Assembly (NCBI GenBank): GCA_014871385.1
Contig: CM026426.1
Coordinates: 2,677,852 to 2,741,851, forward strand
From: Ceratodon purpureus
Taxonomy: Eukaryota; Streptophyta; Bryopsida; Pseudoditrichales; Ditrichaceae
Direction: 5' to 3'
Length of the DNA: 64,000 nucleotides
This document shows, in pieces, positions 1 to 11,145 of the stretch (position 1 is the stretch's first letter; each line of letters starts with the position of its first letter). A model generated the notes under the pieces. The model made no database searches. It was not told where the DNA came from and was given only the letters and a program-made list of their open reading frames with translations. Both the position numbers and the translations under genes were made by a program.

Positions 1-460
1 CGACAAGCAGATTGTGAGGGTGGCAAGGAAGATAATTGGATCAGCGAAGGAGGACCAAGGGAAACGAAATTTCTTCTATCAGACTTTGAATGGATACTGG
101 GATGTGAAGCATAAGAAGTTCCAACATGGTACGCACCTAAAAGGCCTCATATGGAACAAGGAGGGGGAACTGGTTACAAACCTTGAAGGTCACGCCTCTC
201 TGATTGCTCGAGAGGCAGTCCAAATGTCTCTTTTGGAGTGGAAGTATCTTTTCAAAAATGAAGTTGTTGACTTTCTTCTGGAGGAACACTCTCCACAGAC
301 ATTGCGTACATTGGCAGAATTGAGGAACTCGCAAATTTTGCGTTCTCTCAGTGAAACCTATGGCCCATTTCGGCGGACACGGACGAGAGCCAGGCGCACC
401 TTGACGCTAGACGATGGAGCGGGACCAAGTGGCAGAGCGGAAGTAGATGCAGATGACTAG
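1..460 (+). CDS. 3' end of an unknown gene (partial at window edge)
   Basis: The frame starting at base 2 is open from the window edge to a TAG stop at 458-460, giving about 152 C-terminal residues; the gene starts outside the window. I do not recognise the family. The segment is mixed-charge and apparently soluble. It is followed by an Arg/Thr-rich stretch (around 370-410) and an acidic tail ending in two Asp. There is no signal peptide or membrane segment in the visible part. The 3' flank is AT-rich. The smooth amino-acid composition makes a real coding exon likely, but it could equally belong to a transposon-derived gene like its neighbours. Confidence 0.5.
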   Translation, partial: DKQIVRVARKIIGSAKEDQGKRNFFYQTLNGYWDVKHKKFQHGTHLKGLIWNKEGELVTNLEGHASLIAREAVQMSLLEWKYLFKNEVVDFLLEEHSPQTLRTLAELRNSQILRSLSETYGPFRRTRTRARRTLTLDDGAGPSGRAEVDADD

Positions 461-975
461 TAATAGTTACAACTTAGTACTAAGTGACTAGTTTTCGTAT
501 ACTACAGTTTTTGTAATGTTTTGGTTTGAAATGGTGATGATTTGCTTTTACTTTCATAAATGTAGACAACATTGCAAAGTCCATGTATTTCGGCTCACGA
601 GTATCTCATTTTTCCTATGCTGAATTTACACAGTTGTCATTGCGCTTAGCCCCAATATATTATTCTGATGGAAATGTTAGGTTTTTTTGCATTGTCGAAA
701 ATTTACTATATCTACAAAACGGACTACATCCCAGACCCGCTTGCGCCCCCCACCCGCTCGTGCCCCCCTGAACCCGCTCGCGCCCCCCCTGTACCTGCTT
801 TCGCCTCCACCTACACACGTTGGCCCCCCTTTTGCATATGTGGAATTCCCCGTCAGCGTTCGTTGTCAATGTCATCAATATGTTTCCCCTATAGGTAAGT
901 TGTAAAAAAAAAAAACTAACCCAGTAATTTTCCTCCTCCCTTCAATGTCCAATTATCACCCCGAACCGACCGGTC
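461..975. other. intergenic, no gene seen
   Basis: AT-rich 3' flank followed by a C-rich stretch (about 730-830) with repeated CCCGCTCGCGCCCCCC-like words. Short ORFs here lack protein-like composition. Confidence 0.5.
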
Positions 976-1072
976 CTTCCGTCCGTCCGTCCATCCGTCC
1001 GTTCGTCCGTCCGTCCGTCCGTTCGTCCGTCCGTCCGTTCGTTCGTCCGTCCGTCCGTCCGTCCGTCCGTCC
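976..1072. repeat. (GTCC)n microsatellite
   Basis: About 97 bp of near-perfect GTCC tetranucleotide repeat, with occasional CATCC or GTTC interruptions. Simple tandem repeat with no coding potential. Confidence 0.95.
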
Positions 1073-2396
1073 ATGTCCGGAAATTTTGCCCATGTCCGTC
1101 GGATAAGACAACCCTGGATAGGATCTTGAATTTTCTTTGAAAGAATCCTTAAAAAAAGAAATAAGACAAAGATTTTATGTATATAGTAGCATCTATTAAA
1201 TCAACATCAGGTGTTGAGTATTAAAAGGGTACTCTATAACCATACCTAGCAAATAGCACAAAGTGTCTAAGTCTCTAAAAAAGGAATAAGTGAATTAATA
1301 ATCCACTTTGCCTCTTTGAGTATAACACGTACTCTAAAAGGGTCAAACAACTTTGGAATAGTGAAATATATGTGGTGAGTCAAATATCTTGTAGTGGCCC
1401 TTTTAGTCTTACTACATCATATTTATAACAAATCCTCCATGCATATGTTTCTTTGAAGAAACAGAAAACTCTAAGATTTAAAGTACTTCAGTAAACCACC
1501 TTGCAAAACTCGTACAAATGCTTATATTTGGCCCATTGATACCGTTTTCCAATAGCTTTAGTTGCCATCTCCTTGAAATTAGGACAGCTGCATGCCTGCA
1601 ACTACGAAATTGTCAAGTAGTATTGATGTACCTTTGGGGGCGTGCCGGAATCCAATGAGAAGATGCATCCTAAGGCAAGGGCAGGAAGCATGCACAAGTT
1701 GTGCACTGTGCCTTTCACTGATAGAGCTGAAGCACAATTATTGGTGTGCTTTGTTGACGGAGAGTTCTTGCTGCACTGAATCAGCTTCCCTGAACGCTAG
1801 TTGGGAAACTCATCTAGATATGCAGGAGTAGTGTAGCTTGATAAGTTCACAAGCAATGGGTGGTTCTAAAAAAGTCTTGTAGGTGTCATCTCCATCCGTT
1901 AAGGCCGTCTAAATCTTGCGTTTTCTAAAGGGAGGATCTCTTTGCAGGTTAAGTGGGTCCTTAACTTGACCGGCCATACCTTTGGAACGCTCAGCACTGA
2001 GAGAACCACTTCCTTTTGTGCCCTTAACGCATCTCTCAATATTGTCGTTGCAAAAGAAGAAGTCTATGGCGTCGGTCTTATTCTTCCGATAGTTCTTGAT
2101 GAGGCCGGAGTATGTAGGTGCAGCGGTGCTCTTCCCGTCGTCAAGGTTTACTACTTACATAGACCGATCATTAGTTCGTCTGTACATCACGTCCGTTTGA
2201 TGAACCAATTGACAAGGGACGTTGACGGGTGGACTATGTGTAAGGGTAAAATAAGTTTACCTTGTGCTGCCGTTTGCGCGAGCCTTGCCACGTTTGAATT
2301 GTATTCCAAAATTGTGGCAAACAATCACTTACAAAAGATATTTCCATCATATGATGAACATGGAATATCACATTTCTACCAATACACATTGTAATT
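1073..2396. other. intergenic, no supported gene
   Basis: AT-rich DNA with a few short ORFs on both strands, the longest 150 codons at 1942-2394. None shows a recognisable motif or splice context. It lies just downstream of the kinase-like pseudogene on the minus strand. Confidence 0.4.
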
Positions 2397-3525
2397 CTAA
2401 ATCTCGTTGCGATAGCAACAATCTGGAATTTGGAAATTATAAGGAGGTCCTGTCATGTCGGAGACGGCTTTTGCCAAGGTATAGCGGGACTTGGGGTCTT
2501 CTGCTGTAAGCTCCTTCAACACCACTTCAAACCTAGACTTTCCCACACAGTCCTTGAAAAGATCCTTGTCATCCTCGTTATTCCAAATAGAATTTGCTAT
2601 CTTCCCAACCGAGAAGGCATTAGTTGCTTGCGAATATAAATGTCTCCTCTGCATACTTTGCAGTGATGTCTCCGGATAAGGCTTATTGTAAGTGTACCAC
2701 AACTCCGGAGCCACAAATCAAACACAATGGTAATGGCAAGCTTTCAAATCCTGTTGATTTAGGAATCCATAATTTGAAGGTGTCGACTCCTTCACTCGAC
2801 TTGCGAGGCCCTAATCACATACTCCTATGAAAACTTGCTTCACTTTATCCTCTGAGAAGAGAAGCAAGTCATTTCCTAGTAAAATATCGTTATGCATCAA
2901 ATTTCCTGTATGGATACGTTCCATAAGACAAATCAATGCCCAAGCTAACTTTGCCCTATTGGAGCAAAAGGCATGAATATGTTGAAATAGTCCAATAGGT
3001 TGAGTGACAGGAGGTTTGTAAATATTACTATTTTCAACAGCCTCTGATACTAGACTTTTCTCCTTCTCATTTAATTTTTGGATACAATCTCCGTTTCACC
3101 AAAGTGTGTAACTTCCATGGTATCATCATGGCAGGCCCAAAATTTAATAACACCGGGATGTCAAATTCTACAAACCATTGCTTCAATCAAACACTCGTGT
3201 CGCTTTTGGGTCTCCTATACGGCTTTTGACTATTTCCCTTTAAAGCAAATGGTCTCGGGTACGTCGTCCATCCCAACTATGCATACATTTTGTGCTTTAC
3301 AATATCCGCCTTCCGCATAGATTGACAGTAAAAGCACCTTCGTTCCACTTGGAACAACTTGAATTGCTTTTCACATGTGCTTCTCCATCGTAGTCTTGAG
3401 TGGGGGAATGTTAGCATGTGAGCGGAGAGCAGAGAGCAGAGAATGGAGAGCAAAGATTTGACATTTAGCCAAATTTTCAAAGTAATACATTTAGCAAAGT
3501 ATATATTTAGCACGAACTTATACAT
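2397..3525 (-). pseudogene. protein-kinase-like pseudogene
   Basis: Translating the minus strand from about 3525 down to 2397 gives ordered pieces of a eukaryotic protein kinase fold, spread over several frames. They are: an N-lobe-like part (about 3420-3080); a catalytic-loop-like HNDI..GNDLLL (about 2880); a DFG-equivalent written CD-stop-GLA, where related proteins would have CDWGLA (about 2800); an APE-like VAPEL (about 2712); and a helical C-lobe ending at a TAA at 2397-2399. Stops and frame changes interrupt it throughout, and the D(W)G tryptophan is a TAG, as expected from TGG to TAG. The catalytic HxD aspartate is retained (HND), but with the frame broken an active kinase is unlikely. 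I infer a dead copy of a repeated plant kinase-like family; the kinase assignment is firmer than any subfamily. Confidence 0.6.
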
Positions 3526-4032
3526 TTAGCAAAGTAAACCTATAACCGTGGAAAAAAACTAAAAAAAGGCATGATTTTGTTACTTTTTTTAGTAAAGGAG
3601 TGTATTTCCGTAGAATTCAGGGTTATGTCTGGTAATTTTTTTTTTACGTTTGATTTTTGACGTACAAATTAGGGCTGATTTCATGATGACGTCATGCATA
3701 CAATCCTTTAGATTTGGTCCCTTATTGGATCTAGATACGAGTATTCGAGCATGATGTTTTTAGATCAGAACAGTAAATATTGAATAGATAATATAGATAA
3801 CCATAGGAAAAAAAAAAACAACAAAAGCTAAAGTTAATGGTTTGAAAACTCCGTGGAATATATCAAAGTTTGTGTACAAAAATCGAGCTGCAGAAACCAA
3901 GATGTATACCATGTGAGAGTGCTTGTTTTGGCCAAAGAATTCTCAGTCTTTAGATAAGACCATTCCTAGCTTAAGTGTCAAGCAACGATGTATATAAACA
4001 TTAGCAGACGTCCTTGAAGTTGTATTAGCTCA
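3526..4032. other. AT-rich intergenic, possible promoter of next ORF
   Basis: AT-rich, with A and T runs (about 3640 and 3810) and a TATATAAA sequence at about 3991, some 40 bp before the ATG at 4033. No coding potential seen. Confidence 0.35.
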
Positions 4033-4596
4033 ATGATTTCTGTAGAACTAAAGCTTGTACTTGCTAGGGAGTTGTTTGAGGGTATGGGCAATTCATTTGA
4101 GGTCGTTGCCTGCGAAACGATTTTACAGGATTTGCTTAAGCGGATGGCGGATGGGCCTAACCCCTGGGATCATATAGATAGTAGTGCAACGCAGGGTTGG
4201 ACTCCTCCGATTGTTATCACGTTTGAAGACGTCGAGAACGCTCGTGCTGTGTCGAAGAGTTGGAAGCGTGAGATTGACAGCATTCCTGAATACGCATGCC
4301 TTCGGCTAGCGGGGTGGGATTACTTTTCGTACGAGGGTCGCCATTGGAGTCCGAAGGACGAATACGAAGTTAATCGGTTCAACATCAATTGTAGTGTTTT
4401 AAGGAGTTCTTGGAAACTTGCAACTCCAATTTACAACGAGAGGTTAGAGACAGCGTCCCTTGGAGAACTTAGTTGCATTGAGTTAGATCAGTTGAGGACA
4501 TTGCTATGGGCCAATGGGAATGAGGTCTTGGATGTGCTAGAAGGAGAGAAAATTTCTCCAAGAGATGGTATCTGGATCTCTCCCAAGAATAGGTAA
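4033..4596 (+). CDS. intact 187-aa ORF of unknown function
   Basis: Single uninterrupted frame from ATG 4033 to TAG 4594-4596, preceded by a TATA-like sequence. No family is recognised with confidence. Residues about 60-95 contain a stretch with the flavour of the end of an F-box (VSKSWKREI followed by CLRLAGWDY), but the canonical LPxxL start is not visible, so this is only a resemblance. It is acidic, with many Trp and Tyr, and has no membrane segment or signal peptide. It lies tail to tail with the methyltransferase pseudogene. It could be a host gene or a single-exon fragment of a transposon gene; nothing in the flanks decides. Confidence 0.5.
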   Translation: MISVELKLVLARELFEGMGNSFEVVACETILQDLLKRMADGPNPWDHIDSSATQGWTPPIVITFEDVENARAVSKSWKREIDSIPEYACLRLAGWDYFSYEGRHWSPKDEYEVNRFNINCSVLRSSWKLATPIYNERLETASLGELSCIELDQLRTLLWANGNEVLDVLEGEKISPRDGIWISPKNR

Positions 4597-5254
4597 CATG
4601 GCTATGGAAATGTGAGATTTTGAATGATTAAGAAAGTAATTACAGCATCATATATATTTTGAGCATTTCAGTTGTAACATTTCATTGTTCATGTTACATT
4701 TTGAGCATTACAGTTGTGACATTTCATCCTTTATATACACAGATACGAATTGGAAATGAGAATCATAACTACTTTAGGGTGTTTGCAGTAGAGTAGACGA
4801 AGGATTATGCAATCAATTCCAATTAAATCAAATCAAATCAGATGAAAACAATGATAGACCGAAGCCTCCTTCAAACTCACAACATGCTACAATCACTACT
4901 TCCACTCTCAGAGGTTGATGACTCTGAATCTCCTTCTATAGCCTATGCATCGACGAATACAAGGGCCCTGGGATCAAAAGTAGTTGGCCGACTAGGAACA
5001 TATGTAAGGGCTCCAGATTGGAGCGCTTGTGCTAAGCCCTCTGTATAATCCGGAAGTATGTAAGGCTGAATCGGACTAGAATGAAGACGCCACGATGGAA
5101 TGGACACGAGTCTTGGCCTACGTGGCGGTGTTGCCGCCACTACTCTGCAAGAGAAAATCGATAGTGGTAAGAATAAGTGGGTGAAGATGGAATCAGTACA
5201 GAAGCAAAGAGAACTAGCCCTGAAGTAAGAAAATGTAAAGTATAACTTACAGTA

Positions 5255-6499
5255 CTTATCTTGTCTTTCTCTCTTTGGAGGTGCTTCTTCAACTGTTGCC
5301 GGTCTAGGATGTTTTGGAGGGCCCATGGCGGATGGCGTAGCCATATACGGTTTGAGAAGGGCGTTGAATATAGCTTCGTCCTCCTCACAAGCTATAATAT
5401 GACGACCAATACTCTGGCAAGCCTTGAGAGAGGCACCTGAAAACACGTAGCACAGAAAAGTAGTGAGTCCCTGTGGAGAAAATCAGAGGATTGGAATTGC
5501 CGAAAACAGTTAATGAAAGATTACCTGTTCCAGCCTTCCTCTCAAAGACTATGTCTCCGGGGTTGGACATCTCTTCAATTATGCCATGCATCATCTCAGG
5601 GGCTTTCTCCCTTGGCCCTCTCCACGGTACCTCCCCATTCATTTCCTAAGAATCCACATCGGTGAAGTTGAGAATGACATCACTCTCGGTTATGAGGAGG
5701 TTGTTGTATACGACATCGGATTTCTTCGTTTGAAAAGTGAACTTGGATGGGGGATGGCCACCACGAACGAAGACGCGCACCCAAAACCGAAGAGACTGCG
5801 GGATACCACAATATGTGAGTATAAATAATAAGAAAGTTTAGCAGAATGCAAAGACAAGGAATGATTATGATGTACATACCAAGGAGCCGGGGATCGTAGG
5901 GTGAGCCAAGCCTAGTGCATTGAATCCCCACCAGTCTCCGTGCTGCACATTTGTTCCACCAGCCTAGATTGTCATAGATTTGGTACACCACTTGCATTGG
6001 CCACAAACCTGCCCGAGCTGCCCTGAATTGAATTTTGATCTTTAAACACGATTTATTTCTTAATTACGGGCCCGATGAAAGTGAAATTTGGTCTTGTTTG
6101 AAAGATATGACAATTTCCCATGTTGTGCCAAAGTTACAGCCACATCCGGTAAAATTTGACTCATAGGGAGCCTGACCGGACCCTAAATCATACCAAAACT
6201 GTTGAGTTGATGCTTTAGGGGTTAACCTTAGCCTTTGCAGAAATATGCGCAGCCAGGTCTTGATCGTTGTTGTGGATTATGCAAAGTGCACCATCGTACC
6301 GCAAGTAATGTCTTGCAAATTCGAAGATGTTCCACACATAATCCTTATCACGAGAGTTTCAAGGTGGAATGACGTAGGGGGGATCGGGCATCGAAGGGAC
6401 CGAAAGATTCTCAAGGATGTCGGCAATGATAAAATCGAATCCCAAGTGATTCTGCTCTTTGCATCGTTCAGAAACTTGGTTTTGGCGGCCTGCTCCAAA
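5255..6499 (-). other. methyltransferase catalytic exons (motifs IV and I)
   Basis: Four consecutive exons carry the catalytic core. DPPY is encoded at 6374-6385, inside FDFIIAD...MPDPPYVIPP, and is followed by a helix and a strand (FEFARHYLRYDGALCIIH). An RGGHPPSKF segment and NGEVPWRGP..KAPEMMHGIIEE follow. Next comes NPGDIVFERKAGTG split by an intron (5525/5436), then ASLKACQSIGRHIIACEEDE. In beta-class enzymes this end holds the SAM-binding FxGxG loop and the E of the next strand. Here the usual D-P-F-A-G-T-G reads E-R-K-A-G-T-G, so part of the SAM loop is altered. The short C-terminal tail is Pro-rich. Similarity is by motif and spacing only. Confidence 0.7.
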
Positions 6500-8250
6500 C
6501 TAGAGGAAACAAGAAAGAACAAGTTAAACATTATAAGATTTACATCATTGTACATATCGAAGGGAAATCACTAAGCAACGGATCATACCTTTCGAACGAT
6601 GTCTAGAGCCTTGTTCCATTCGTGACCGCCACCCACGTCAGAGAGCTCCTTGTGTCGAAGCAAAACTGAATCCACAGAGGAGTTGATGACATAAACCTGT
6701 GTGGAATGAGGAGTTTCAGCGGAAGAAGTAGTCTGCGGAAACTGCTTGGTCTTTCTCTGCTCAAAGAGACTTTTGGTGATCTCGGAAGCACTGATCGAGG
6801 AAGGAGCCTGCAAAGAAGTTGGAGAAGGCTTCGTAACGACATTACCTGGAGAGGGCTCTAATGCCTTCTGCCCTGGCGCGGAAGATTCCGCACCAGTTTG
6901 CTGTGATGCCTGTGATTGAGAACGCAGTGTTTTAAGTCGCCGCCCTCTCCCTCTCTTCGGTGGAGGAGCAGATGATTGATCCTGCTGTCCTTCAAAATCT
7001 TGTGCACCATCCAACGAGTCTTCGACCACCACCTCCCCCCCATCGTGTAAAGTCTTGACGTCCACCTCCGAGTCAGTAGTGAAACCACGAGAACAATCAA
7101 GATACCAGCATCCAGCTTCCAAGTGAGGAGCTTTGTACCTTATCAACTCCTAGGGAGAATAGATACACTGGTCTGAGCTTTTCTGCGTCTATGCAGTGAA
7201 GTACTTGGGGAGCTGCTGAATGGTGATGGCCCCTTTCAATACAAGCTCTCGCTTGAAGTACCTAAGGGAAGACATTTAGAAGGTTAATAGCATAAAAATT
7301 AACTAGATCGAATTATAAAATGAAAATGCGATTAACTTAAGTAACCCGCTTGACAACATGGGCGGTTCCAGGGAATTTAGCGAAATTGGACTTCTTGTCG
7401 AAGGGCTTCTCAGCCTTCTTTCCAATGAACGTAGGGAAGGCCTTGTCCCACAACAGAATACGTGAACTCTCGACATAGTCGCCCGGCTATTGGACATCAG
7501 GAAATGCCCTCCAATTGATATCGAGGTTCTTCGCCTTGCATATGTCCTCAACTTCGTTGATGACGGCTTCCTCCAATTGTAATACAAAATTCAAATAAGT
7601 AGCATCGAGAAAGAATTTAGTAACATAAGAAAACATGTTGTAATTGGAATGGTATATTTCGAAACCATACTCCAGCCTAGAATGAAGCCCTGTTTAACCA
7701 TGGGTCAAATTCGGTATCCTTGAACTCTGGCGGTGGAAATCTATAAGCCAGTCGAGAACTCAGAGATGAGTTCCACCACCTTAGCCACCGAGCCTTATAT
7801 TTGGCCTCAACGGCCGTTGGAACAATCTTCTGGAGCTTATCAAGGGACATCTCAGGTTTAGAGCAGTCACTGTAATGCCGATTGATTTGCCATGAGTAGA
7901 GAAGTATTAGAAAATATGATTGGAAAATGTTGTAACAATTCCAATTAATAAACTCAAATTCAATGAAGGTCTTACCTCATTGAGGAATTCGTCTCCATTC
8001 CTGGGATTTGCAATTGCCAAGTACTTGGTGAAGTCCTTCTTAATGGACTCGACCATTCTATCCGATGCGTCATTCATGACATCCCAAACCGCAGTGCTGT
8101 CTGTTCATCCGAAGGTGTCTTCTCAAGGTAGGCCCTAGCTGCTTCATCCAAGGCCACTGCGATTTCCCGCTGGAAAAAGACAAACAAATTTTAGGAAATT
8201 CGTAAATGAACGAATTTTAACTTGCAAAGAGTGAAAGGAGATAAACTTAC

Positions 8251-9120
8251 TCGGTACGGAAATGCGATGAAAACTTTAGTTGACAAGGGAAACCATGACG
8301 GATTAGGTGGCTTGTTCTTCAAACATGCACCAAATTCTTCAGGAGTTAGTAGGTCTTTAAACTCCTCCAGCTTCATCATTCCGAATGAGCGAATTCGAAA
8401 CAACTTTGCTGGAAGATTACTCTTCACGTGGTCATTCTCAGTCGACCTGAATATCAAATAGGAAAGTAAGAAGGATTAATTATAATCGGAACAGACTTCA
8501 TTATGGATAACAAATATTCAATACTTAAAAACGTACCAGTTGGTGTCGTGCATGGCGTGAAGCAGGTTGCCCACATGGCCGCGGGGGTCTAGTACAATGC
8601 GATGCACAGAGATGTGCCATGATGGGTCCTCCGCGTGATGCTTGTTTATATGCCGGAGCCATGCGGAGAGGCTATGATTACCTTCCCAGACAAAAAACAT
8701 CATGTGCGAGAATTGCATCCACTCCTCGTCTCCACGGATCTTATCATCAAAACGATCACTAGCGGCCCTCCATAAAGGGCTCCAACTAGCCATGATCTCT
8801 GCAGTAACATTCTTTGTCTGCTCTTCATTGTTGTACATGGAGATATACATGACGCGGTGCCCATCTCTATAACCCTTAACAAACTCCTGCTCCAAATGCT
8901 GTACCCCCATTTCGCCCACTGGTCTAACCTTGGCCATTGGGATCATCCTGCACAGGGGCACCATCATTCGAGACTTTTGCGAAGGTTTGATCCTGAGGTT
9001 GTTGATGACGGCTATAGAGTCCACCTTGTGTTGTTTTTGATGCTGCAATTTCCCTTCTATAGCACTCTTCAAGTCAATCGGGCAAGATGGTTTTGCAAAC
9101 ACATCTTGTGTTTGCGTAAC
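8251..9120 (-). other. ParB-like domain exons
   Basis: Exons 9120-8537 and 8446-8251 join in phase: the split Trp codon TG|G restores NW before STENDHVK. The encoded segment runs from a SIAVINNLRI strand, through a basic MVPLCRMIPM..VRPVGEMGVQHLEQEF helix region, to FFVWEGNHSLSAW. The last matches the (D/E)GNHR-xx-A signature of ParB/sulfiredoxin-fold domains, with Ser where Arg is usual. In bacteria and phages, ParB-like domains are commonly fused to DNA methylases, which fits this gene's 3' half. The role here, DNA binding or a nucleotide-dependent switch, is inference. Confidence 0.55.
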
Positions 9121-9457
9121 CTGCGACAAGGTGTGCAAATTAATAGAAGAATCACAATTAAAGAAAGTCATGCAAAGAAGATAAGTATGTAATTAAAAAG
9201 AACAATATAAATTCATACTGATATCTCTCTTGTAACAACTCAATTATCATCTGTGCTTGAAGGAACTATCTACAAGATGCTCAACTATAGTACTCCTTAG
9301 ACTGTCTACACTTCCAGTGACGGCGCCTCCTCCAAAACCGTCTGGTTTGCTGAATCGGGCAAGGCAATATCGCAGGAAGAGCAAAGACCACATGGACTGG
9401 CCTTCTCACTCTAATAGGCGAGGAAGGAGAGGGTGGAGACATCGGCGGTGAATCTTG

Positions 9458-9541
9458 TAGAGGCGATGTGGGAAAATACGCCGGGGAAGTAGGCTTGTAG
9501 ACAGGGGAGGTGGGCATGTACACAGGAGAGGTAGGCATATA
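9458..9541 (-). other. four RNA polymerase II CTD-like heptads
   Basis: Eighty-four bases in exon 9697-9410 encode four consecutive heptads of the form Y-x-P-T-S-P-x ([28 protein letters not shown]). They are followed by further SP dipeptides. The RNA polymerase II CTD consensus is YSPTSPS, so only positions 2 and 7 differ. The four repeats use different synonymous codons, which suggests an old or selected array and not a fresh DNA-level duplication. Confidence 0.8.
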
Positions 9542-10089
9542 TTGCGGGGAGTGGACCTCAAAAGGTACACTATCTAAACCTACAGGGTTGGCTACATCAC
9601 AGGTACAATAAGGCTGATCAAAGGAATCCGAGAGTTCAGATAAGTTGATCACTGAGATGGGGGAAAGAGCGGACATCTCAGGAGCATCGGAACATACCTA
9701 TAGAAAAGGAAAGAATTAAAGATTAAAACTTACTTCAAATTATGAGAAGTACAGGAAGTAATAAGAAATAGCAAAGAAGCACAGATTGCCAAAGTTTCAA
9801 ACGATAAACCAAACAAGTACCTCGGTCTCTACTGGAGTTGAGGCTTGAAGTTGGCTCCCCATATTATCCTCAGAGGATTCCTAATTCATAACCAATGTAA
9901 TGAAAAACGATGAAGAAGCATAATTCAACCTAAAATAAAATGACTAAACTGAATTATAGTACATGACAACACATTCTAAAAACATAAGAAAAACGCGGAA
10001 GATATTTAACCAGCACAAGAAGGCAAACAACAAATTCAACAAATTTTCACAAATATTCAAAGTGAATTTAAAAAAATTGGGGCCATCAT

Positions 10090-10265
10090 TGGCCAATCAC
10101 TGAAGCATTGCCTCCGGCCATGGGGATTTGAACCCGAATGTATCAAGTCTGTGCATCAAGTTTGTGCATCCTCAGCCCATCCCTTGCCCTAAGCCTCCGC
10201 TCTCAAGCTTTATAACAAGCCCCCGGCCTACTGTCGTCAACGAAAGTAGGCTTGGGGCACACATT
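10090..10265 (-). repeat. SINE-like unit with tRNA-type B box
   Basis: On the minus strand, GGTTCAAATCCC (about 10120-10131) matches the RNA polymerase III B-box consensus GGTTCRANNCC and sits in a small T-arm-like hairpin. About 45 nt upstream is GGGCTGAGGATGC, a weak A-box candidate. The adjoining part (10145-10265) is a diverged copy of the palindromic unit repeated at 10830-11145. I infer a tRNA-derived short interspersed element. A tRNA gene is unlikely because no acceptor stem or anticodon arm is seen. Confidence 0.45.
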
Positions 10266-10559
10266 TAAACGAATGAAAGAAGAACAAGAAGAAAGAAGAG
10301 GAGTGAAAAAAAAATTTTAAAAAAAAATTAAAAGAGGAAAGAAGAAGGGTGTACAAAAAATAAAAAAATAAAAGAGGAAGAAGAAACAAGAGGAAAGAAG
10401 AAGGTTGTAAAAAATGAAAATGAAAATGAAAAATAAAAAAGGAATAAGAACAAGAAGAAAGAAGAAGTAAATAGTAAAAGGTCTTGAATAAAAAAGACAC
10501 CCAAGAGTTAAGATTTTTTTTAAAAAAAAAAAAAAAAAGAAAAAAGAGTCGGGACACCC

Positions 10560-10820
10560 ACTGGGAGAGAGGGAGAGGGAGAAGGACAGGGCGAGGAAGA
10601 GGGACACTGGAGAGGGAGAGGGAGAGGGACAGTGAGACGGAGTGACTACGAGGGAGAGGGAGAGGGACAGGGTGAGGGAGAGGGAGAGGGAGTGACCGCG
10701 AGGGAGAGGGAGAGGGAGAGGGAGAGGGAGAGGGACATGGAGTGACCGCGAGGGAGTGGGACATGGAGAGGGACAGGGAGTGACCGCGAGAGAGTGGGAG
10801 AGGGAGAGGGAAAGGGAGTG
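10560..10820. repeat. GGGAGA / GAGTGACCGCGAGG minisatellite
   Basis: Runs of GGGAGA hexamers are broken every 50-70 bp by GGAGTGACCGCGAGG-like words, making a two-level tandem repeat. The long ORFs on the opposite strand are low-complexity artefacts of it (Ser-Leu-Pro repeats). Confidence 0.9.
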
Positions 10821-10829
10821 ACATAATTT

Positions 10830-11145
10830 GCAATAAGTTTGAACATCCTCGGCCCACCCTTCAGGGTCAGCCTCTGCTCTCAAGCTTTACAACAAGCCTC
10901 AGGCCTACTGTCGTCACCGACAGTAGGCTTGAGGCACACATCTTTTAAAAAAATAAATCCATCAAGTTTGTGCATCCTCGGCCCATCCATTGTGGTGAGC
11001 CTCTGCTCGCAAGCTTTACAAGAAGCCCCCGGCCTACTGTCGTCGACGACAATAGGCTTGGGGCACATATCTTTTAAAAAAAAAATGCATCAAGTTTGTG
11101 CATCCTCGGCCCACCCATTTGGGTGAGCCTCTGCTCGCAAGCTAC
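10830..11145. repeat. tandem copies of a ~125-bp palindromic unit
   Basis: Two full units (10830-10955 and 10964-11082) and one partial (11087-11145) share CATCAAGTTTGTGCATCCTCGGCCCA, GCAAGCTTTACAA and a palindromic core GCCTACTGTCGTC..GAC(A)GTAGGC. Each full unit ends in an A-rich run (CTTTTAAAAAAA). The 10145-10265 copy is the same unit. The A-rich tails fit retroposed SINE copies that inserted in tandem. Confidence 0.7.

Noticed and set aside
10237..10883. Minus-strand ORFs of up to 206 codons
   Set aside because: They translate the GGGAGA minisatellite and A/T runs (Ser-Leu-Pro and Phe repeats); low complexity only.
10560..11145. CRISPR-like repeat array
   Set aside because: Repeat units are about 125 bp with A-rich ends or simple hexamers, without regular unique spacers; the genome is eukaryotic.
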